From assembly GCF_947495625.1 (NCBI RefSeq), contig NZ_CANLZW010000019.1:22160-86159 (forward strand): 64,000 bases of DNA, read 5' to 3'. Below the pieces are notes generated by a model. The model ran no database searches, was not told the origin of the DNA, and saw only the letters and a program-made list of their open reading frames with translations. Positions 1 through 10,632 of this stretch are shown here, one piece after another. This DNA comes from an uncultured Cocleimonas sp. (GTDB taxonomy: Bacteria > Pseudomonadota > Gammaproteobacteria > Thiotrichales > Thiotrichaceae). Numbering within the stretch: position 1 is the stretch's first letter; every line of letters begins with the position of its first letter. Position numbers and translations under genes: made by a program.

Positions 1-714
1 TTCTTGCTGCGGATGCTTACGACCACCTTGCGGAGGAACAGAAGCAACAGTTCCTTCAATAAGTTTCAAAAGCGCTTGCTGAACACCTTCACCCGAAACA
101 TCACGAGTAATCGATGGATTGTCAGATTTGCGCGAAATCTTATCAATTTCATCAATGTAGACTATGCCTGTTTCCGCTTTAGCAACATCATAATCACATT
201 TCTGTAATAACTTCTGAATGATATTTTCAACATCTTCACCCACATAACCTGCTTCGGTTAATGTCGTCGCATCAGCCATAGTAAATGGAACATTCAACAT
301 TCTCGCTAAAGTTTCAGCTAATAATGTTTTACCACTCCCTGTTGGACCAATTAATAGGATGTTACTTTTAGAAAGCTCAATCTCATCTTTTGACGAATTG
401 CTTTCTAATCTTTTGTAGTGATTATAAACAGCAACAGACAAAACTCGTTTAGCTGCATTTTGATCGATAACATAATCATTTAAGAAATCATTGATTTCTT
501 TAGGGATTGGAAGACTTCTCTTCTCTCCTTCGTCTTTTTCCTGCAGTTCTTCAGTGATAATATCGTTACATAAATCTACGCATTCATCACATATGAATAC
601 TGAAGGACCAGCGATTAACTTTCTTACTTCATGCTGGCTTTTTCCACAAAAAGAGCAATAAAGTAACTTACCGTCACCCTTGCCATTTTGCCCATCTTTC
701 TTATCTTTGCTCAT
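1..714 (-). CDS. clpX: ATP-dependent Clp protease ATP-binding subunit ClpX (C-terminal part cut by window edge)
   Basis: ClpX is the AAA+ unfoldase that recognises tagged substrates and threads them into ClpP. The first 238 codons are visible and the frame runs off base 1. The N-terminal zinc-binding domain shows Cys20, Cys23, Cys42 and Cys45 ([14 protein letters not shown]). Walker A GPTGSGKT is at residues 123-130 and Walker B VYIDEID has Asp188 and Glu189. The start ATG at 714 is preceded by GAGG and directly followed by the typical zinc-finger domain. It lies downstream of clpP on the same strand but behind a clear terminator (846-871), so it probably has its own promoter in 715-845. Identity is certain from the motifs; the missing end is only because of the window. 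Confidence 0.97.
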   Translation of the reverse strand, partial: MSKDKKDGQNGKGDGKLLYCSFCGKSQHEVRKLIAGPSVFICDECVDLCNDIITEELQEKDEGEKRSLPIPKEINDFLNDYVIDQNAAKRVLSVAVYNHYKRLESNSSKDEIELSKSNILLIGPTGSGKTLLAETLARMLNVPFTMADATTLTEAGYVGEDVENIIQKLLQKCDYDVAKAETGIVYIDEIDKISRKSDNPSITRDVSGEGVQQALLKLIEGTVASVPPQGGRKHPQQE

Positions 715-845
715 TGACGAAAAACCTCAATTTTACTTTTCCCCTAATACTAACCCTAAAGTTAATCCTAATCTGCTTAAAAGTACAGTAAGAACAGATA
801 AAGTCGGTTAATTATTTTATAGGCGAATAGTTAGAAAACAACAAT

Positions 846-871
846 AAAAAAAGCCTGATAATTCAGGCTTT
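846..871 (-). terminator. Rho-independent terminator downstream of clpP
   Basis: Read on the minus strand, AAAGCCTGA and TCAGGCTTT form a 9-bp stem with a 4-nt loop, followed by a run of T. It lies 28 bases past the clpP stop and separates clpP from clpX. Confidence 0.85.
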
Positions 872-898
872 AAATAAAAATTAGTGATATTAATGTGT

Positions 899-1531
899 TT
901 ATTTACTTCTACTGTCTAAAACATCATCAATTAACCCATATGCTTTTGCAGCCTGAGAATCCATGAAGTTATCACGATCTGTATCTTTCTCAATAGTCTT
1001 CATATTTTGACCAGTATGATGAGCCAGAACAGAGTTAAGTTCTTTACGAATTTTAAGAATCTCTTTTGCATGGATATCAATATCAGATGCCTGACCTTGA
1101 AAACCACCTAATGGCTGGTGAATCATTACTCTTGAGTGAGGTAATGCAAAACGCTTTCCTTTTGCTCCACCCGCTAACAATACGGCACCCATACTAGCTG
1201 CTTGACCAACACACAATGTACTAACATCAGGCTTGATAAATTGCATCGTATCGTAAATAGCCATTCCAGCTGTAACAACACCACCTGGTGAATTGATATA
1301 CATATGGATGTCTTTTTCTGAATTATCAGCTTCTAAAAACAAAAGCTGAGCCATAACAGAAGTAGACATATAGTCTTCTACCTGACCGACTACGAAAATT
1401 ACTCGTTCTTTCAGCATGCGTGAAAGAATATCTGAGCCTCTTTCCTGACCTCGTACCGTTTCAGTAACACCCGGCATAGGTAAGATACCGTTCACTCCGA
1501 GTATTTCATCTTGAAATCGAGCATTTGACAT
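899..1531 (-). CDS. clpP: ATP-dependent Clp protease proteolytic subunit ClpP
   Basis: ClpP is the serine peptidase that forms the two-ring chamber served by ClpX or ClpA. The catalytic triad is visible: Ser113 in GQAASMGA, His138 in MIHQP and Asp187 in DTDRDNFM, each shifted by two from the E. coli precursor positions. I chose the ATG at 1531 (210 residues) because AAAGG lies 7 bases upstream; the frame could open 18 bases earlier at 1549, but no ribosome-binding site precedes that ATG. The N-terminal 15-20 residues are probably a cleaved propeptide, as in the family. It sits between tig and clpX, the classic order, and is followed by its own terminator. Confidence 0.97.
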   Translation of the reverse strand: MSNARFQDEILGVNGILPMPGVTETVRGQERGSDILSRMLKERVIFVVGQVEDYMSTSVMAQLLFLEADNSEKDIHMYINSPGGVVTAGMAIYDTMQFIKPDVSTLCVGQAASMGAVLLAGGAKGKRFALPHSRVMIHQPLGGFQGQASDIDIHAKEILKIRKELNSVLAHHTGQNMKTIEKDTDRDNFMDSQAAKAYGLIDDVLDSRSK

Positions 1532-1589
1532 ATTATTACCTTTAAACATTGATTATTTTATTTTTTAACTCAAAAAAAGAATAAAACAA

Positions 1590-2882
1590 TTAAGCCTGAG
1601 TATTCATAAGATCTGTAAATTTAACAGTCTCATCTTCAACTTTAGCTTTATCCAATACCCAATCTACGATCATTTCTTCCATAACAGCAGCTTCGATAGT
1701 TTGCATCGCCTGCAGATCACTTCGGTAATATTCGATTAACGCTTGTGGATCTTCGTAACTCGCAGCCAAAGAATTCAGCATATCGTCAACACGAGCCTGA
1801 TCTTTTTCTAATTTGTTCTTAGTGATAATTTCACCAACAATCAAACCGAGCTTAACGCGTCTTGCTGCCTGATCTTTAAACATATCATCAGGTAAAGACG
1901 ACATATCTGCACCTTGAGAGTTTTGCTCCATTTCGCTACGAACTTGCTTTATTTCATCTTCAACCAAAGATGTAGGTAAATCAATTTCATGCAAATCATG
2001 CAAACCTTCCATTACAGACTGTTTAACTCGGCTTTTAACACGCTGCTCTACTTCACGCTGCATATTAGATTTTATTTCTGCTTTGAAGCTTTTACTTGTT
2101 CCGTCTTCTACACCAAATTTCTTGATGAAGTCTTCATCAACTTTAGGCAGAGAAGGAGCGCTAACTGTTTTAACATTCAAAGTGAACTGTGCAGTTTTAC
2201 CTTTTAGGTTTTCTGCAGGATATTCTTCAGGGAAAGTAACATCTGCTTCTTTTTCAGAACCAGCTTTCATTCCAGTTAAGGCATCTTCAAAGTCTTTCAA
2301 CATACGACCAGCGCCAAGCTCTACAGAAAAGTCTTGAGCTGCTCCGCCTTCGAACTCTTCGCCATCAACTTTACCGTTGAAATCAACAACCAGAAGATCA
2401 CCTTCTTTAGCGGCACGCTTAACTTCTTTCCAGTCTTGCTGTTGCTTACGTAGAGTTTCGATCATTTCATCAACATCAGCAGCTGCCAACTTAACGACTG
2501 GCTTAGTTACTGTCATTTTTGAAATATCGCCAATCTCGAATTCAGGATAGATATCGAAAGTTGCAGTGTACTCAAGGTCTTTACCAGGCACTAAAGTAGT
2601 TGCATCGATCTTAGGCATTCCAGCTACACGTAGCTTTTCCTGCTCTGCAGCTTCATAAAAGGTAGACTGAAAAATCTCACCAACAACTTCTTGATAAACA
2701 GAATCGCCATATTGTTGACTAACAACACTCATTGGCACTTTTCCTGGACGGAAGCCATCAATCTTTACTCTGCCACGCATAGACTTAAGTCGTTTATCAA
2801 CTTCTCCGTCAACGCGCTCGGCTGGCACAGTTATTGATAATTTACGTTCGATATTTCCGGTAGTCTCGACTGAAACCTGCAT
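1590..2882 (-). CDS. tig: Trigger factor, ribosome-associated chaperone and peptidyl-prolyl isomerase
   Basis: Trigger factor binds the ribosomal exit tunnel and shields nascent chains. At 430 residues it has normal family length. The N-terminal ribosome-binding domain contains the signature region GFRPGKVPMSVV (about residues 44-55). The FKBP-type PPIase domain starts near residue 160 (EGDLLVVDFNGKVDGEEFEGG), and the helical C-terminal arms follow. It is the gene next to the four-tRNA operon and is followed by clpP after 40-60 bases, so tig and clpP may be co-transcribed. No anomaly seen. Confidence 0.97.
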   Translation of the reverse strand: MQVSVETTGNIERKLSITVPAERVDGEVDKRLKSMRGRVKIDGFRPGKVPMSVVSQQYGDSVYQEVVGEIFQSTFYEAAEQEKLRVAGMPKIDATTLVPGKDLEYTATFDIYPEFEIGDISKMTVTKPVVKLAAADVDEMIETLRKQQQDWKEVKRAAKEGDLLVVDFNGKVDGEEFEGGAAQDFSVELGAGRMLKDFEDALTGMKAGSEKEADVTFPEEYPAENLKGKTAQFTLNVKTVSAPSLPKVDEDFIKKFGVEDGTSKSFKAEIKSNMQREVEQRVKSRVKQSVMEGLHDLHEIDLPTSLVEDEIKQVRSEMEQNSQGADMSSLPDDMFKDQAARRVKLGLIVGEIITKNKLEKDQARVDDMLNSLAASYEDPQALIEYYRSDLQAMQTIEAAVMEEMIVDWVLDKAKVEDETVKFTDLMNTQA

Positions 2883-2987
2883 GCAATAAACCTCATCTCA
2901 AGCCATACGATAATGTCTTGAGTTCTTCTTATAGTTTAATAAAAGATTAATAGTAAGCTTAACAAAGCTAAGCTTACTATTTATATA

Positions 2988-3072
<85 letters not shown>

Positions 3073-3176
3073 AAAAAGAAAGCGATTATACATTGCATTT
3101 CAACGCTTGTATAACCTGAATAAAGAAAAAAGTATTTATAAACAAAACAACTTCTTTTCTTTAATTTAAAAAAATC

Positions 3177-3253
3177 TGGGGTGGGTAATGGGACTCGAAC
3201 CCACGACGACCGGCATCACAAGCCGGGGCTCTACCAACTGAGCTATACCCACC
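3177..3253 (-). tRNA. tRNA-His (anticodon GTG)
   Basis: A 77-nt tRNA on the minus strand with encoded CCA. Anticodon stem CCGGC/GCCGG encloses TTGTGAT, giving GTG. It carries the extra 5' G opposite C73 that is diagnostic of tRNA-His (the 5' end reads GGTGGGTA, the 3' end TACCCACC plus CCA). Confidence 0.95.
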
Positions 3254-3277
3254 ATAAAATCATGGCCTACCATTTAA

Positions 3278-3354
<77 letters not shown>

Positions 3355-3394
3355 AATATTAAGGTCCACCACGTACATCATTTCATGTTGTAAA

Positions 3395-3471
3395 TGGTCG
3401 GGGTAGAGAGATTCGAACTCCCGACATCCTGCACCCAAAGCAGGCGCGCTACCAGACTGCGCTATACCCCG
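3395..3471 (-). tRNA. tRNA-Pro (anticodon TGG)
   Basis: A 77-nt tRNA with CCA encoded. Anticodon stem CCTGC/GCAGG encloses TTTGGGT, giving TGG. It is the first tRNA of the array Pro-Arg-His-Leu, which lies between folD and tig as in Pseudomonas. Confidence 0.95.
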
Positions 3472-3525
3472 ACACGTCGCTATCAAATAAATAATAATAG
3501 CTTCTACCAAAACAACAGAGCGCGA

Positions 3526-3554
3526 ATGATACGCATCAAAATTATACTCGTCAA
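3526..3554 (-). promoter_or_regulatory. Sigma-70 promoter of the tRNA operon
   Basis: On the minus strand TTGACG (3554-3549) and TATCAT (3531-3526) are separated by exactly 17 bases. The bases after the -10 box are GC-rich (TCGCGCTC), the kind of discriminator typical of growth-rate and ppGpp-controlled stable-RNA promoters. Start would fall about 45 bases before tRNA-Pro. Confidence 0.75.
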
Positions 3555-4030
3555 CCCAATATTAGTAGTTATTTTAAGTTTAAAAGATTCTTACAAAATT
3601 ATTCGCTATAAAAGCCTAAAATACTCTTTCGCGTTCAATATCATAAAAGGCATAGTCACTCTCATGCATTATCCATCTGCCTTACAAGATAAGCTATGCT
3701 TATTTTTTAAGGCAAGATATATCATTTGTTTTAATCTGAGATTTTTCTTACGATATTCCCACATTCCTACCAAGCTTAATGACTTCAGACTAACCTCGCC
3801 CCATATCAGTTTTTTAAATAACAAAACCTTAAGAAAGAACAGTTTTCAATTACAGTAAAACAAATTAAATAGATTGCTTCCACAATACAAAAAAGAGTTA
3901 TCGCGTTTAGTCTCAAGTATTTTAAACAGCGCTCTAAATAAACTTCTCTTTTGACACTTGTAATGTCGCTTAAAAACAAGCTTAATTTACAAACAATTAG
4001 TAACGTTTACATTTTTATTGGATATCTAGT
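3555..4030. other. Non-coding gap between tRNA promoter and folD
   Basis: About 475 AT-rich bases. The open frame that crosses it starts within the tRNA-Pro gene and has no protein-like composition. No hairpin or repeat stands out. It should hold the folD promoter, but no box pair is strong enough to name. Confidence 0.5.
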
Positions 4031-4885
4031 ATGTCGGCTCAAATTATCGATGGAAAAAAAGTTTCAGCAGAAGTAAGAAACGAATTAAAAGCAGCAATAG
4101 ACGTGAGAAACTCACAAGGAAAACGGCCTCCGGGTCTTGCTGTTATTCTCGTTGGCAGTGACCCTGCCTCTGAAGTTTATGTTGGTCATAAACGCAGAGC
4201 GTGCTCTGAAGTGGGTATTTATTCACGCTCTTATGACTTACCTGAAGAAACCACTCATCATGAGCTTGTTTCATTAATTGACCAGCTAAATAGCGATCAT
4301 TTCATCGATGGCATACTTGTTCAATTACCTTTACCTGACCATCTTGATGCTTCATTAATCATTGAACGAATTGACCCGAGTAAAGATGTTGATGGCTTTC
4401 ACCCCGTAAACGTTGGTCGTTTAACGTTACGTATTCCAGGTCTTAGACCATGCACGCCTTACGGAATAATTAGATTACTCGAATCTATAGATGTAAACCC
4501 TAAAGGCTTAAATGCGGTTGTTGTTGGCGCATCAAATATTGTGGGGCGACCCATGATGCTAGAGCTACTTCTGCAAGGTGCTACCGTTACAGTATGTCAC
4601 CGCTTTACAAAAAATACCCCAGAACTAGTGTCTCAAGCTGACCTAGTCGTAGTTGCCGTAGGTAAAGCTGGGCTTGTCAAAGGCGAGTGGATTAAACCTG
4701 GCGCGGTAGTGATTGATGTTGGCGTTAACCGCTTAGAAGACGGAACACTTGCAGGTGATGTTGAATTCAAAGAAGCATCTGAAAGAGCTTCATGGATTAC
4801 CCCCGTCCCTGGTGGAGTTGGCCCTATGACAGTTGCCATGCTAATGAAGAACACATTATCTGCCTGCGAAAAACATCAATTCTGA
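4031..4885 (+). CDS. folD: Bifunctional methylenetetrahydrofolate dehydrogenase / methenyltetrahydrofolate cyclohydrolase
   Basis: FolD interconverts 5,10-methylene-, methenyl- and 10-formyl-tetrahydrofolate with NADP in the cytosol. At 284 residues it matches family length. Catalytic Tyr50 and Lys54 are seen in [12 protein letters not shown], the substrate loop is [11 protein letters not shown], the NADP-binding loop [12 protein letters not shown] and the C-terminal signature [10 protein letters not shown]. It diverges from the tRNA operon and is followed 11 bases later by a very large palindrome of the dispersed repeat family. No anomaly. Confidence 0.97.
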   Translation: MSAQIIDGKKVSAEVRNELKAAIDVRNSQGKRPPGLAVILVGSDPASEVYVGHKRRACSEVGIYSRSYDLPEETTHHELVSLIDQLNSDHFIDGILVQLPLPDHLDASLIIERIDPSKDVDGFHPVNVGRLTLRIPGLRPCTPYGIIRLLESIDVNPKGLNAVVVGASNIVGRPMMLELLLQGATVTVCHRFTKNTPELVSQADLVVVAVGKAGLVKGEWIKPGAVVIDVGVNRLEDGTLAGDVEFKEASERASWITPVPGGVGPMTVAMLMKNTLSACEKHQF

Positions 4886-4896
4886 TTGTTAATATT

Positions 4897-4979
4897 AATT
4901 AGGTCACCCCCCTACTTTTAGCCTGTTTTTTATTAAACTGAAAAACAGGCTAAAAGTAGGGGGGGGGGGTGACCTAATT
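4897..4979. terminator. Large palindrome made of two inverted copies of the CACCCCCCTACTTT repeat
   Basis: The left arm starts AATTAGGTCACC and runs through CCCCTACTTTTAGCCTG; the right arm is its reverse complement ending GGTGACCTAATT, followed by a T-run. The arms pair over about 35 bases. The left arm has six C, the right arm eleven G, so the homopolymer has changed length in one arm. It lies directly after the folD stop and before the 3' end of the convergent gene at 5012, so it can act as a bidirectional terminator. Confidence 0.85.
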
Positions 4980-5011
4980 TTTTTAAATTAGCTTATACTT
5001 TTTGCAGCTCA

Positions 5012-5557
5012 CTATTTCGGGCAGCTCGCCTTATCTCCGGGTACTTTTCCCGCAACTTTCAAGAACGCTTCAAAAGGCGACATAACTTTCATTGCCTCAC
5101 CTTTGGGTCCTTTGAATTTTAATTTACCCGTCATCATGGCACCCATTGCACCGCAACCAAATGAACCTCTACCCATACATGCCCAGTTTTTATCGCTAGC
5201 ATGCATTAAGTAATCCACATTAAAATTCATCTTCTTACCATCAGGCTTACCCGCTGCGACACACATTGCCGCGCCATTCTTATTTTGAATTATCAACTGT
5301 ACTTTGGTTTGTTCGCCACATTTCGAACGATACATCTGCACTAATTTATAACCACGTTTAGCATCATTATTAATCCAGGAATAACCACCCGCTACTTCTT
5401 CATTAATATCGACATCAACTAGCTGCTTAGTGAGTACTGGACTTGCATTCCAGGCATTACACGCTTTTTTAGCCCATGCTGCATCCATATAAGTATCTGC
5501 TAGCGCTGGGCTAGCCGACGCTCCCAATAAAAACATTAATCCAAGCTTTTTATACAT
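5012..5557 (-). CDS. Secreted protein with an SCP2-like lipid-binding domain
   Basis: This 181-residue protein has a signal peptide (residues 1-20, cleavage after PALA). The C-terminal half resembles the SCP-2 sterol-carrier fold: an acidic stretch FNVDYLMHASDKNW, a Gly/Met-rich loop, then MTGKLKFKGPKGEAMKV, which matches the usual 'GKLKxxGDxxxAMK' pattern. Six or more cysteines (for example Cys33, ending Cys179) suggest disulfides in the periplasm. Its neighbour on the same strand is FadL, so a role in carrying long-chain lipids across the periplasm is a reasonable inference, not shown. The SCP2 assignment is by pattern only. Confidence 0.6.
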   Translation of the reverse strand: MYKKLGLMFLLGASASPALADTYMDAAWAKKACNAWNASPVLTKQLVDVDINEEVAGGYSWINNDAKRGYKLVQMYRSKCGEQTKVQLIIQNKNGAAMCVAAGKPDGKKMNFNVDYLMHASDKNWACMGRGSFGCGAMGAMMTGKLKFKGPKGEAMKVMSPFEAFLKVAGKVPGDKASCPK

Positions 5558-5621
5558 AATTCGTTCTCCGTAATTGTCTGGATATTTTCTACAGACATTC
5601 GTACTTAATTTTTTTAAAGCA

Positions 5622-5650
5622 AAAAAAAGCGAGCTATAGCCCGCTTTTTT
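5622..5650 (-). terminator. Rho-independent terminator of fadL
   Basis: Minus-strand reading gives AAAAAAGCG, then GGCTATAGCT, then CGCTTTTTTTT: a stem with one mismatch and a T-run, 12 bases past the fadL stop. Confidence 0.8.
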
Positions 5651-5662
5651 AACAACTGAATT

Positions 5663-7015
5663 TTAAAAGTTCTTAGTATATGAAATACCAAATGAATTTT
5701 GATTCATACTAATATCAGCCGCTGTAACATCCGTTAATGGATTTGGACCAACCTGAATAATAGAACCTGGTGAAGCAGGACCTTGTGCCGTTAAAGTACC
5801 ATCACCCTTTATTTTATTTTCAAAAGCATGCATGTACTGGAATGTCAGATTTGAAGTTTTGGAAAGCTTATAATCCATACCTAGAGTTAAGTGATCTTCA
5901 ACAGTAGCAGGCGCCAATACATTAAACGCTGTTTCTGTCTCAGGAATCGGTGCTTTACCGTGATTATAACCAGCCAAAAGTGTCATTCTATTATTTAGTT
6001 GATGCTTAATACCTAGCTTTATTACATTTTGATCTTTCCAACCAAAACCTGCACCATCATCATCACCTAGTTTCGGACCTTGCAAATCTGCTGGTGCCAC
6101 ACCTTGTAATAACTGCCCCTGTAACTGAGCGGTATTATTAACATTAGATATTGATGCTACATCAGTATAGTTAATGCGAGCAAAATCCAGAGCAATCGTT
6201 GTTTTAGGCGTCGCTTTAAAAGATACACCTGCGGTGATCATACTGGGTATATCAAAGTCACCCTGTTCTGCCAATAGACCACTGTAGTTATCAAACTTAC
6301 TCATCTTGGTCTTGCTACGATAAGCCAAACCAAGTGTTACCTTATCATTTACCTGACCTTGCCAACCTAGCGTTAAACCAGCACCAGTAGATCCATCATA
6401 CCCATTGTTAGATAAATTACTTGGATCACTACTAAATGGAGCAAAAGAATCTACACCACCTATTTTGATGCGTTGATAGACAAGATTTAAAGAAGCACCA
6501 ATACTATTTTTCTCACCCAGCTTCATTGACACACCAGGTGCTAAAAACAACTGAGAAAAATCGATACCTGTATTATGAGTCTGACTAAAAATAGGTCGAT
6601 CGTAAGTGGCGTTCATACCACCATTACCATAGGCAGCAATACCTATAGAAAATTTATCATTTAGATGCCTTTGATAAGCGATCTCCGGAATAGGAAAGTT
6701 GCCATCATCATTTGCATCAAGATCAGCACCCGAAATACCTGGGTTATATTGAGGAGAGTCGTAACTTGTCCCTCTATCCGGTACAAAAATATCCAGACCC
6801 GCCGTCCAGTTATTAGAACCAAAAGATAACGCAGCCGGGTTTGTTGCCTGATTCATCGCATTATCGCTACCTGCAACCGCAGTTCCACCCATGGCCTTTT
6901 GAACTATACCAAAACCATGTGACGCATAGCCATTAGTTGCGTGTGCCGACGTTGATATAACACATGCTATTGTGATTGAGGCCGCAAGCACTGACTTTTT
7001 TAATTGATACTCCAT
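5663..7015 (-). CDS. fadL: FadL/OmpP1/TodX family outer-membrane transporter for long-chain fatty acids or hydrocarbons
   Basis: FadL proteins are 14-strand outer-membrane barrels that take up long-chain fatty acids and other hydrophobic compounds. The protein has 450 residues with an N-terminal signal peptide (cleavage near SAHA). The mature start ATNGYASHGFGIVQKAMGGTAVA and the NQATNPAAL box (near residues 55-63) are family hallmarks of the N-terminal plug. The chain is barrel-like, with alternating polar/hydrophobic strands, and ends in a Phe (NSFGISYTKNF), the outer-membrane assembly signal. A terminator follows. The substrate cannot be told from sequence. Confidence 0.92.
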   Translation of the reverse strand: MEYQLKKSVLAASITIACVISTSAHATNGYASHGFGIVQKAMGGTAVAGSDNAMNQATNPAALSFGSNNWTAGLDIFVPDRGTSYDSPQYNPGISGADLDANDDGNFPIPEIAYQRHLNDKFSIGIAAYGNGGMNATYDRPIFSQTHNTGIDFSQLFLAPGVSMKLGEKNSIGASLNLVYQRIKIGGVDSFAPFSSDPSNLSNNGYDGSTGAGLTLGWQGQVNDKVTLGLAYRSKTKMSKFDNYSGLLAEQGDFDIPSMITAGVSFKATPKTTIALDFARINYTDVASISNVNNTAQLQGQLLQGVAPADLQGPKLGDDDGAGFGWKDQNVIKLGIKHQLNNRMTLLAGYNHGKAPIPETETAFNVLAPATVEDHLTLGMDYKLSKTSNLTFQYMHAFENKIKGDGTLTAQGPASPGSIIQVGPNPLTDVTAADISMNQNSFGISYTKNF

Positions 7016-7222
7016 CCATCTTCTCCTATTTTATATTTTTTTAGTGTGGTTTTTATTCCCTTACTAAGAGTGTCAGAAATACTGCCTCCTATCAATACAC
7101 ATTTATGGGTAGGTTTTTTGCAGATAGGTTATTGATTTTACTTATATTATTAAATTATAATATTCTTCTATATTAAGTATAGCTAGATGAGAGCGCTTTC
7201 ATCATAACTATATGTTATTACC

Positions 7223-7251
7223 ATCACCCCCCTACTTTACTCAGCTTTTTT
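7223..7251 (+). repeat. CACCCCCCTACTTT repeat, short form
   Basis: Reads ATCACCCCCCTACTTT and then CTCAGCTTTTTT. It lies in the divergent promoter region between fadL and tgt, where a terminator would make little sense. The rest of this 420-base gap (7016-7435) shows no other clear element. Confidence 0.8.
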
Positions 7252-7396
7252 GTTCTTTTTTATATTAAAAATTATTTTCTTTTAACAAAACTTCTAAGAT
7301 TCAAATAACCTCGACTATACCCACACAAAGTGTTTTTTGATGATTTACTTGTGATCTTTTAAACAAATATGTGCATAGATCTAAAAGAACAATTAA

Positions 7397-8557
<1,161 letters not shown>

Positions 8558-8587
8558 TTATCAACAGCAACATTTAATATAACTATA

Positions 8588-8617
8588 GTCACCCCCCTAC
8601 TTTGGGGGCTTTTTTTT
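8588..8617 (+). terminator. CACCCCCCTACTTT repeat forming a terminator after tgt
   Basis: Core GTCACCCCCCTACTTT followed by GGGGGC and eight T. CCCCC pairs with GGGGG around loop TACTTT, a good plus-strand Rho-independent terminator 30 bases past the tgt stop. Confidence 0.85.
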
Positions 8618-8636
8618 ATATAAAAAAAGCAGACAC

Positions 8637-8665
8637 AAAAAAGCCGCGAATTTCGCGGCTTTTTT
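8637..8665. terminator. Bidirectional Rho-independent terminator
   Basis: Perfect inverted repeat: AAAAAAGCCGCGAA pairs with TTTCGCGGCTTTTTT. It lies between the convergent tgt and the minus-strand gene at 8691 and can serve both. Confidence 0.9.
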
Positions 8666-8690
8666 GATACTTATTAAAACGAAGTGTTGA

Positions 8691-10103
8691 TTACATGACA
8701 CCAAGCTTTTCAAGTGTATCGATCGTTAGACCACCAGTAGCAAGGCCGTTATCTTTCTGGAATCTTTCTACCGCTGACATTGTGCCACGTCCAACATTTC
8801 CATCTACAGCACCTGTGTAAACACCAGCATCTTTAAGCGCTTGTTGGATTCTTTTGTTGATATCAGGCCCCATGTTTGTCTTACAAAGAACTCGACGCCA
8901 TTCTAAACGTTCGCTAGCAACTTTCGCACGCTTTTCAACAGTGTTGTATTCAGCAGGAATCATGGTACGAATTTCTTCAGCTTCTGTAGCTACATTGCTA
9001 ACTTTGATTAGCTTAGCAACCGGCTCAACTTTTTCTTCTTCAATTGCAGCTGGCGTATCAATCACAAGCTTCTTAACTTTAGTGAATTTAGCTGGGATTT
9101 CTTTAAGACAAATCTGGTTTCCAGTATAAGTACCTTCACCGTCAACCGCTGCCCCTCTCCATGTAAAGCTCGCATCAGATACTTTATTCGTTAGAGTAAT
9201 TTTCTTGTACTCAGCTGGTATCTTAACTTTATCGATCGTAGCATCGCTAACTAGCTTAGATACTTTAACGCCTTTAGCTTCTTCAGGGATTTCTACTAAA
9301 TCGATAGTAGAAGGAGTCTTAAGAACAGTCTTCTTGATGATCTTGTATTTAGCAGGAACCTGGATCAAACACATTATTTCACCAGTAGAGTTATCAATCT
9401 TAGTGATTGGACCGTCACCCTTCTTCCATACTGCTTTAGCTGGCTCGATTTCGATCTTCTCTTCAATCGTCTCGTATTCAGCTGGCTTGTATACTTTTTT
9501 CTTGCTTGCCTGCTTAACTACAACTGTTTCTTCAGTTTCTTCGAACTGAGCAGCAGCAACTTTGATTTCTTCTGACTCTTCTTTAACAAGCACTTCTTTC
9601 TCAGATTGCTCATACTTTGCAGGTACGTAGAATTCTTTGAAACACTCACCAATAGCCGCACTAGAAATATCAATGCTGTTAGTTTTTGCAGCTGCTAATA
9701 ATGCAGGGCTTGCAGGAATACCTTTTTTACCAAGGTCTGTAACCCATTCTGTACTTGCCTTAGCCACTTCAACTTCTTCAAATTCTTCGCGGAATTTTGC
9801 AGGAATGACTTTAACTTTAGTGAAACCTTCTTTAGCAACAATTGATTTTTCTGCCACATCAAAAACAGCTGGCTTAACTTCAACTTTTTCTGATTCTGGT
9901 TTAACTAATACTTGCTCTGTTTTAGTTTCGTATTGTGCTGGTACAATTACTTTTGCATAACACTCACCTGGTTTCGCATCAGGTAAAGTATCAGTAGCAT
10001 CGATTCTGTTTTTTTCTTCATCACTATGAGAAGCAGCCATTGTCTGTGTAGCTGGTAGCAAAAGCGCCAATACGGCTGCTGAAGCAAAAGTTTTAGTGAA
10101 CAT
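8691..10103 (-). CDS. Secreted repetitive protein with C-terminal peptidoglycan-binding domain
   Basis: The 470-residue protein has a signal peptide (1-23, cleavage after TMA). Most of it is four imperfect repeats of about 75-105 residues, beginning at Cys48, Cys154, Cys245 and Cys332. Each starts with a Cys and a VPAKY-like box, contains a second PAEY/PAKF box and charged beta-rich text (many Glu and Lys), and ends with a conserved Trp (120, 226, 315, 402). After Cys407 comes a PG_binding_1 domain (about 414-470: IQQALKDAGVYTGAVDGNVGRGTMSAVERFQ). This suggests a periplasmic wall-attached protein with a long extended part. The function is unknown to me; I did not recognise a named family for the repeats. 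Its stop is close to a shared terminator. Confidence 0.75.
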   Translation of the reverse strand: MFTKTFASAAVLALLLPATQTMAASHSDEEKNRIDATDTLPDAKPGECYAKVIVPAQYETKTEQVLVKPESEKVEVKPAVFDVAEKSIVAKEGFTKVKVIPAKFREEFEEVEVAKASTEWVTDLGKKGIPASPALLAAAKTNSIDISSAAIGECFKEFYVPAKYEQSEKEVLVKEESEEIKVAAAQFEETEETVVVKQASKKKVYKPAEYETIEEKIEIEPAKAVWKKGDGPITKIDNSTGEIMCLIQVPAKYKIIKKTVLKTPSTIDLVEIPEEAKGVKVSKLVSDATIDKVKIPAEYKKITLTNKVSDASFTWRGAAVDGEGTYTGNQICLKEIPAKFTKVKKLVIDTPAAIEEEKVEPVAKLIKVSNVATEAEEIRTMIPAEYNTVEKRAKVASERLEWRRVLCKTNMGPDINKRIQQALKDAGVYTGAVDGNVGRGTMSAVERFQKDNGLATGGLTIDTLEKLGVM

Positions 10104-10632
10104 TTGAAACTCCTTAATTATTTTTTAACTTTGATGGTTACAAGTTATTCTTGGCTTTAAGCCCACAATATTTTTTCCGAGCCGAATAACAGATTTTGCA
10201 AGGATAATCCATTAGTCTCTAATGAGCAACCGTCTATCGCCTCATACATAACGCGATTACAGTTTAATTTAAGTTATTTTTACCTGGAATTTCACTCAAA
10301 AATGACAAACTCAGAAATAATGCAATAACAAAAAAATACAAACTTAAATAAAAAGAACTCTATTTATATAGTAGAAGCTGAAATTATTTAGAATTTCATC
10401 AATCTATCTTAAAGAGTTACATGACGATTGAAAACGGTGACTTTACCCTGCGGATCAATTTTAATCTGTTGTATTTGTCAATTCCAAACTACAAAAAGTT
10501 CAAAAGAGAATCATATTTCTCGCGGCTGATTAATTGATTTATCTTAAAGAACAGAAACAAGACAATCAAAATACTTACAGAAAGCCTTAAATTTAACCTA
10601 TTCAAAAAAGTTACTAATCAATCATTCAAAGT
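10104..10632. other. Non-coding gap of about 530 bases
   Basis: AT-rich and without a credible frame, RNA gene, repeat copy or strong hairpin. It should contain the promoter of the minus-strand gene that starts at 10103; beyond that I see nothing. Confidence 0.4.

Noticed and set aside
3394..3858. 154-codon plus-strand frame starting in tRNA-Pro
   Set aside because: First part is antisense tRNA, the rest is AT-rich intergenic sequence without protein-like composition.
4955..4970. Eleven-G tract as a phase-variation switch
   Set aside because: It lies in a terminator palindrome after folD, outside any promoter or reading frame.
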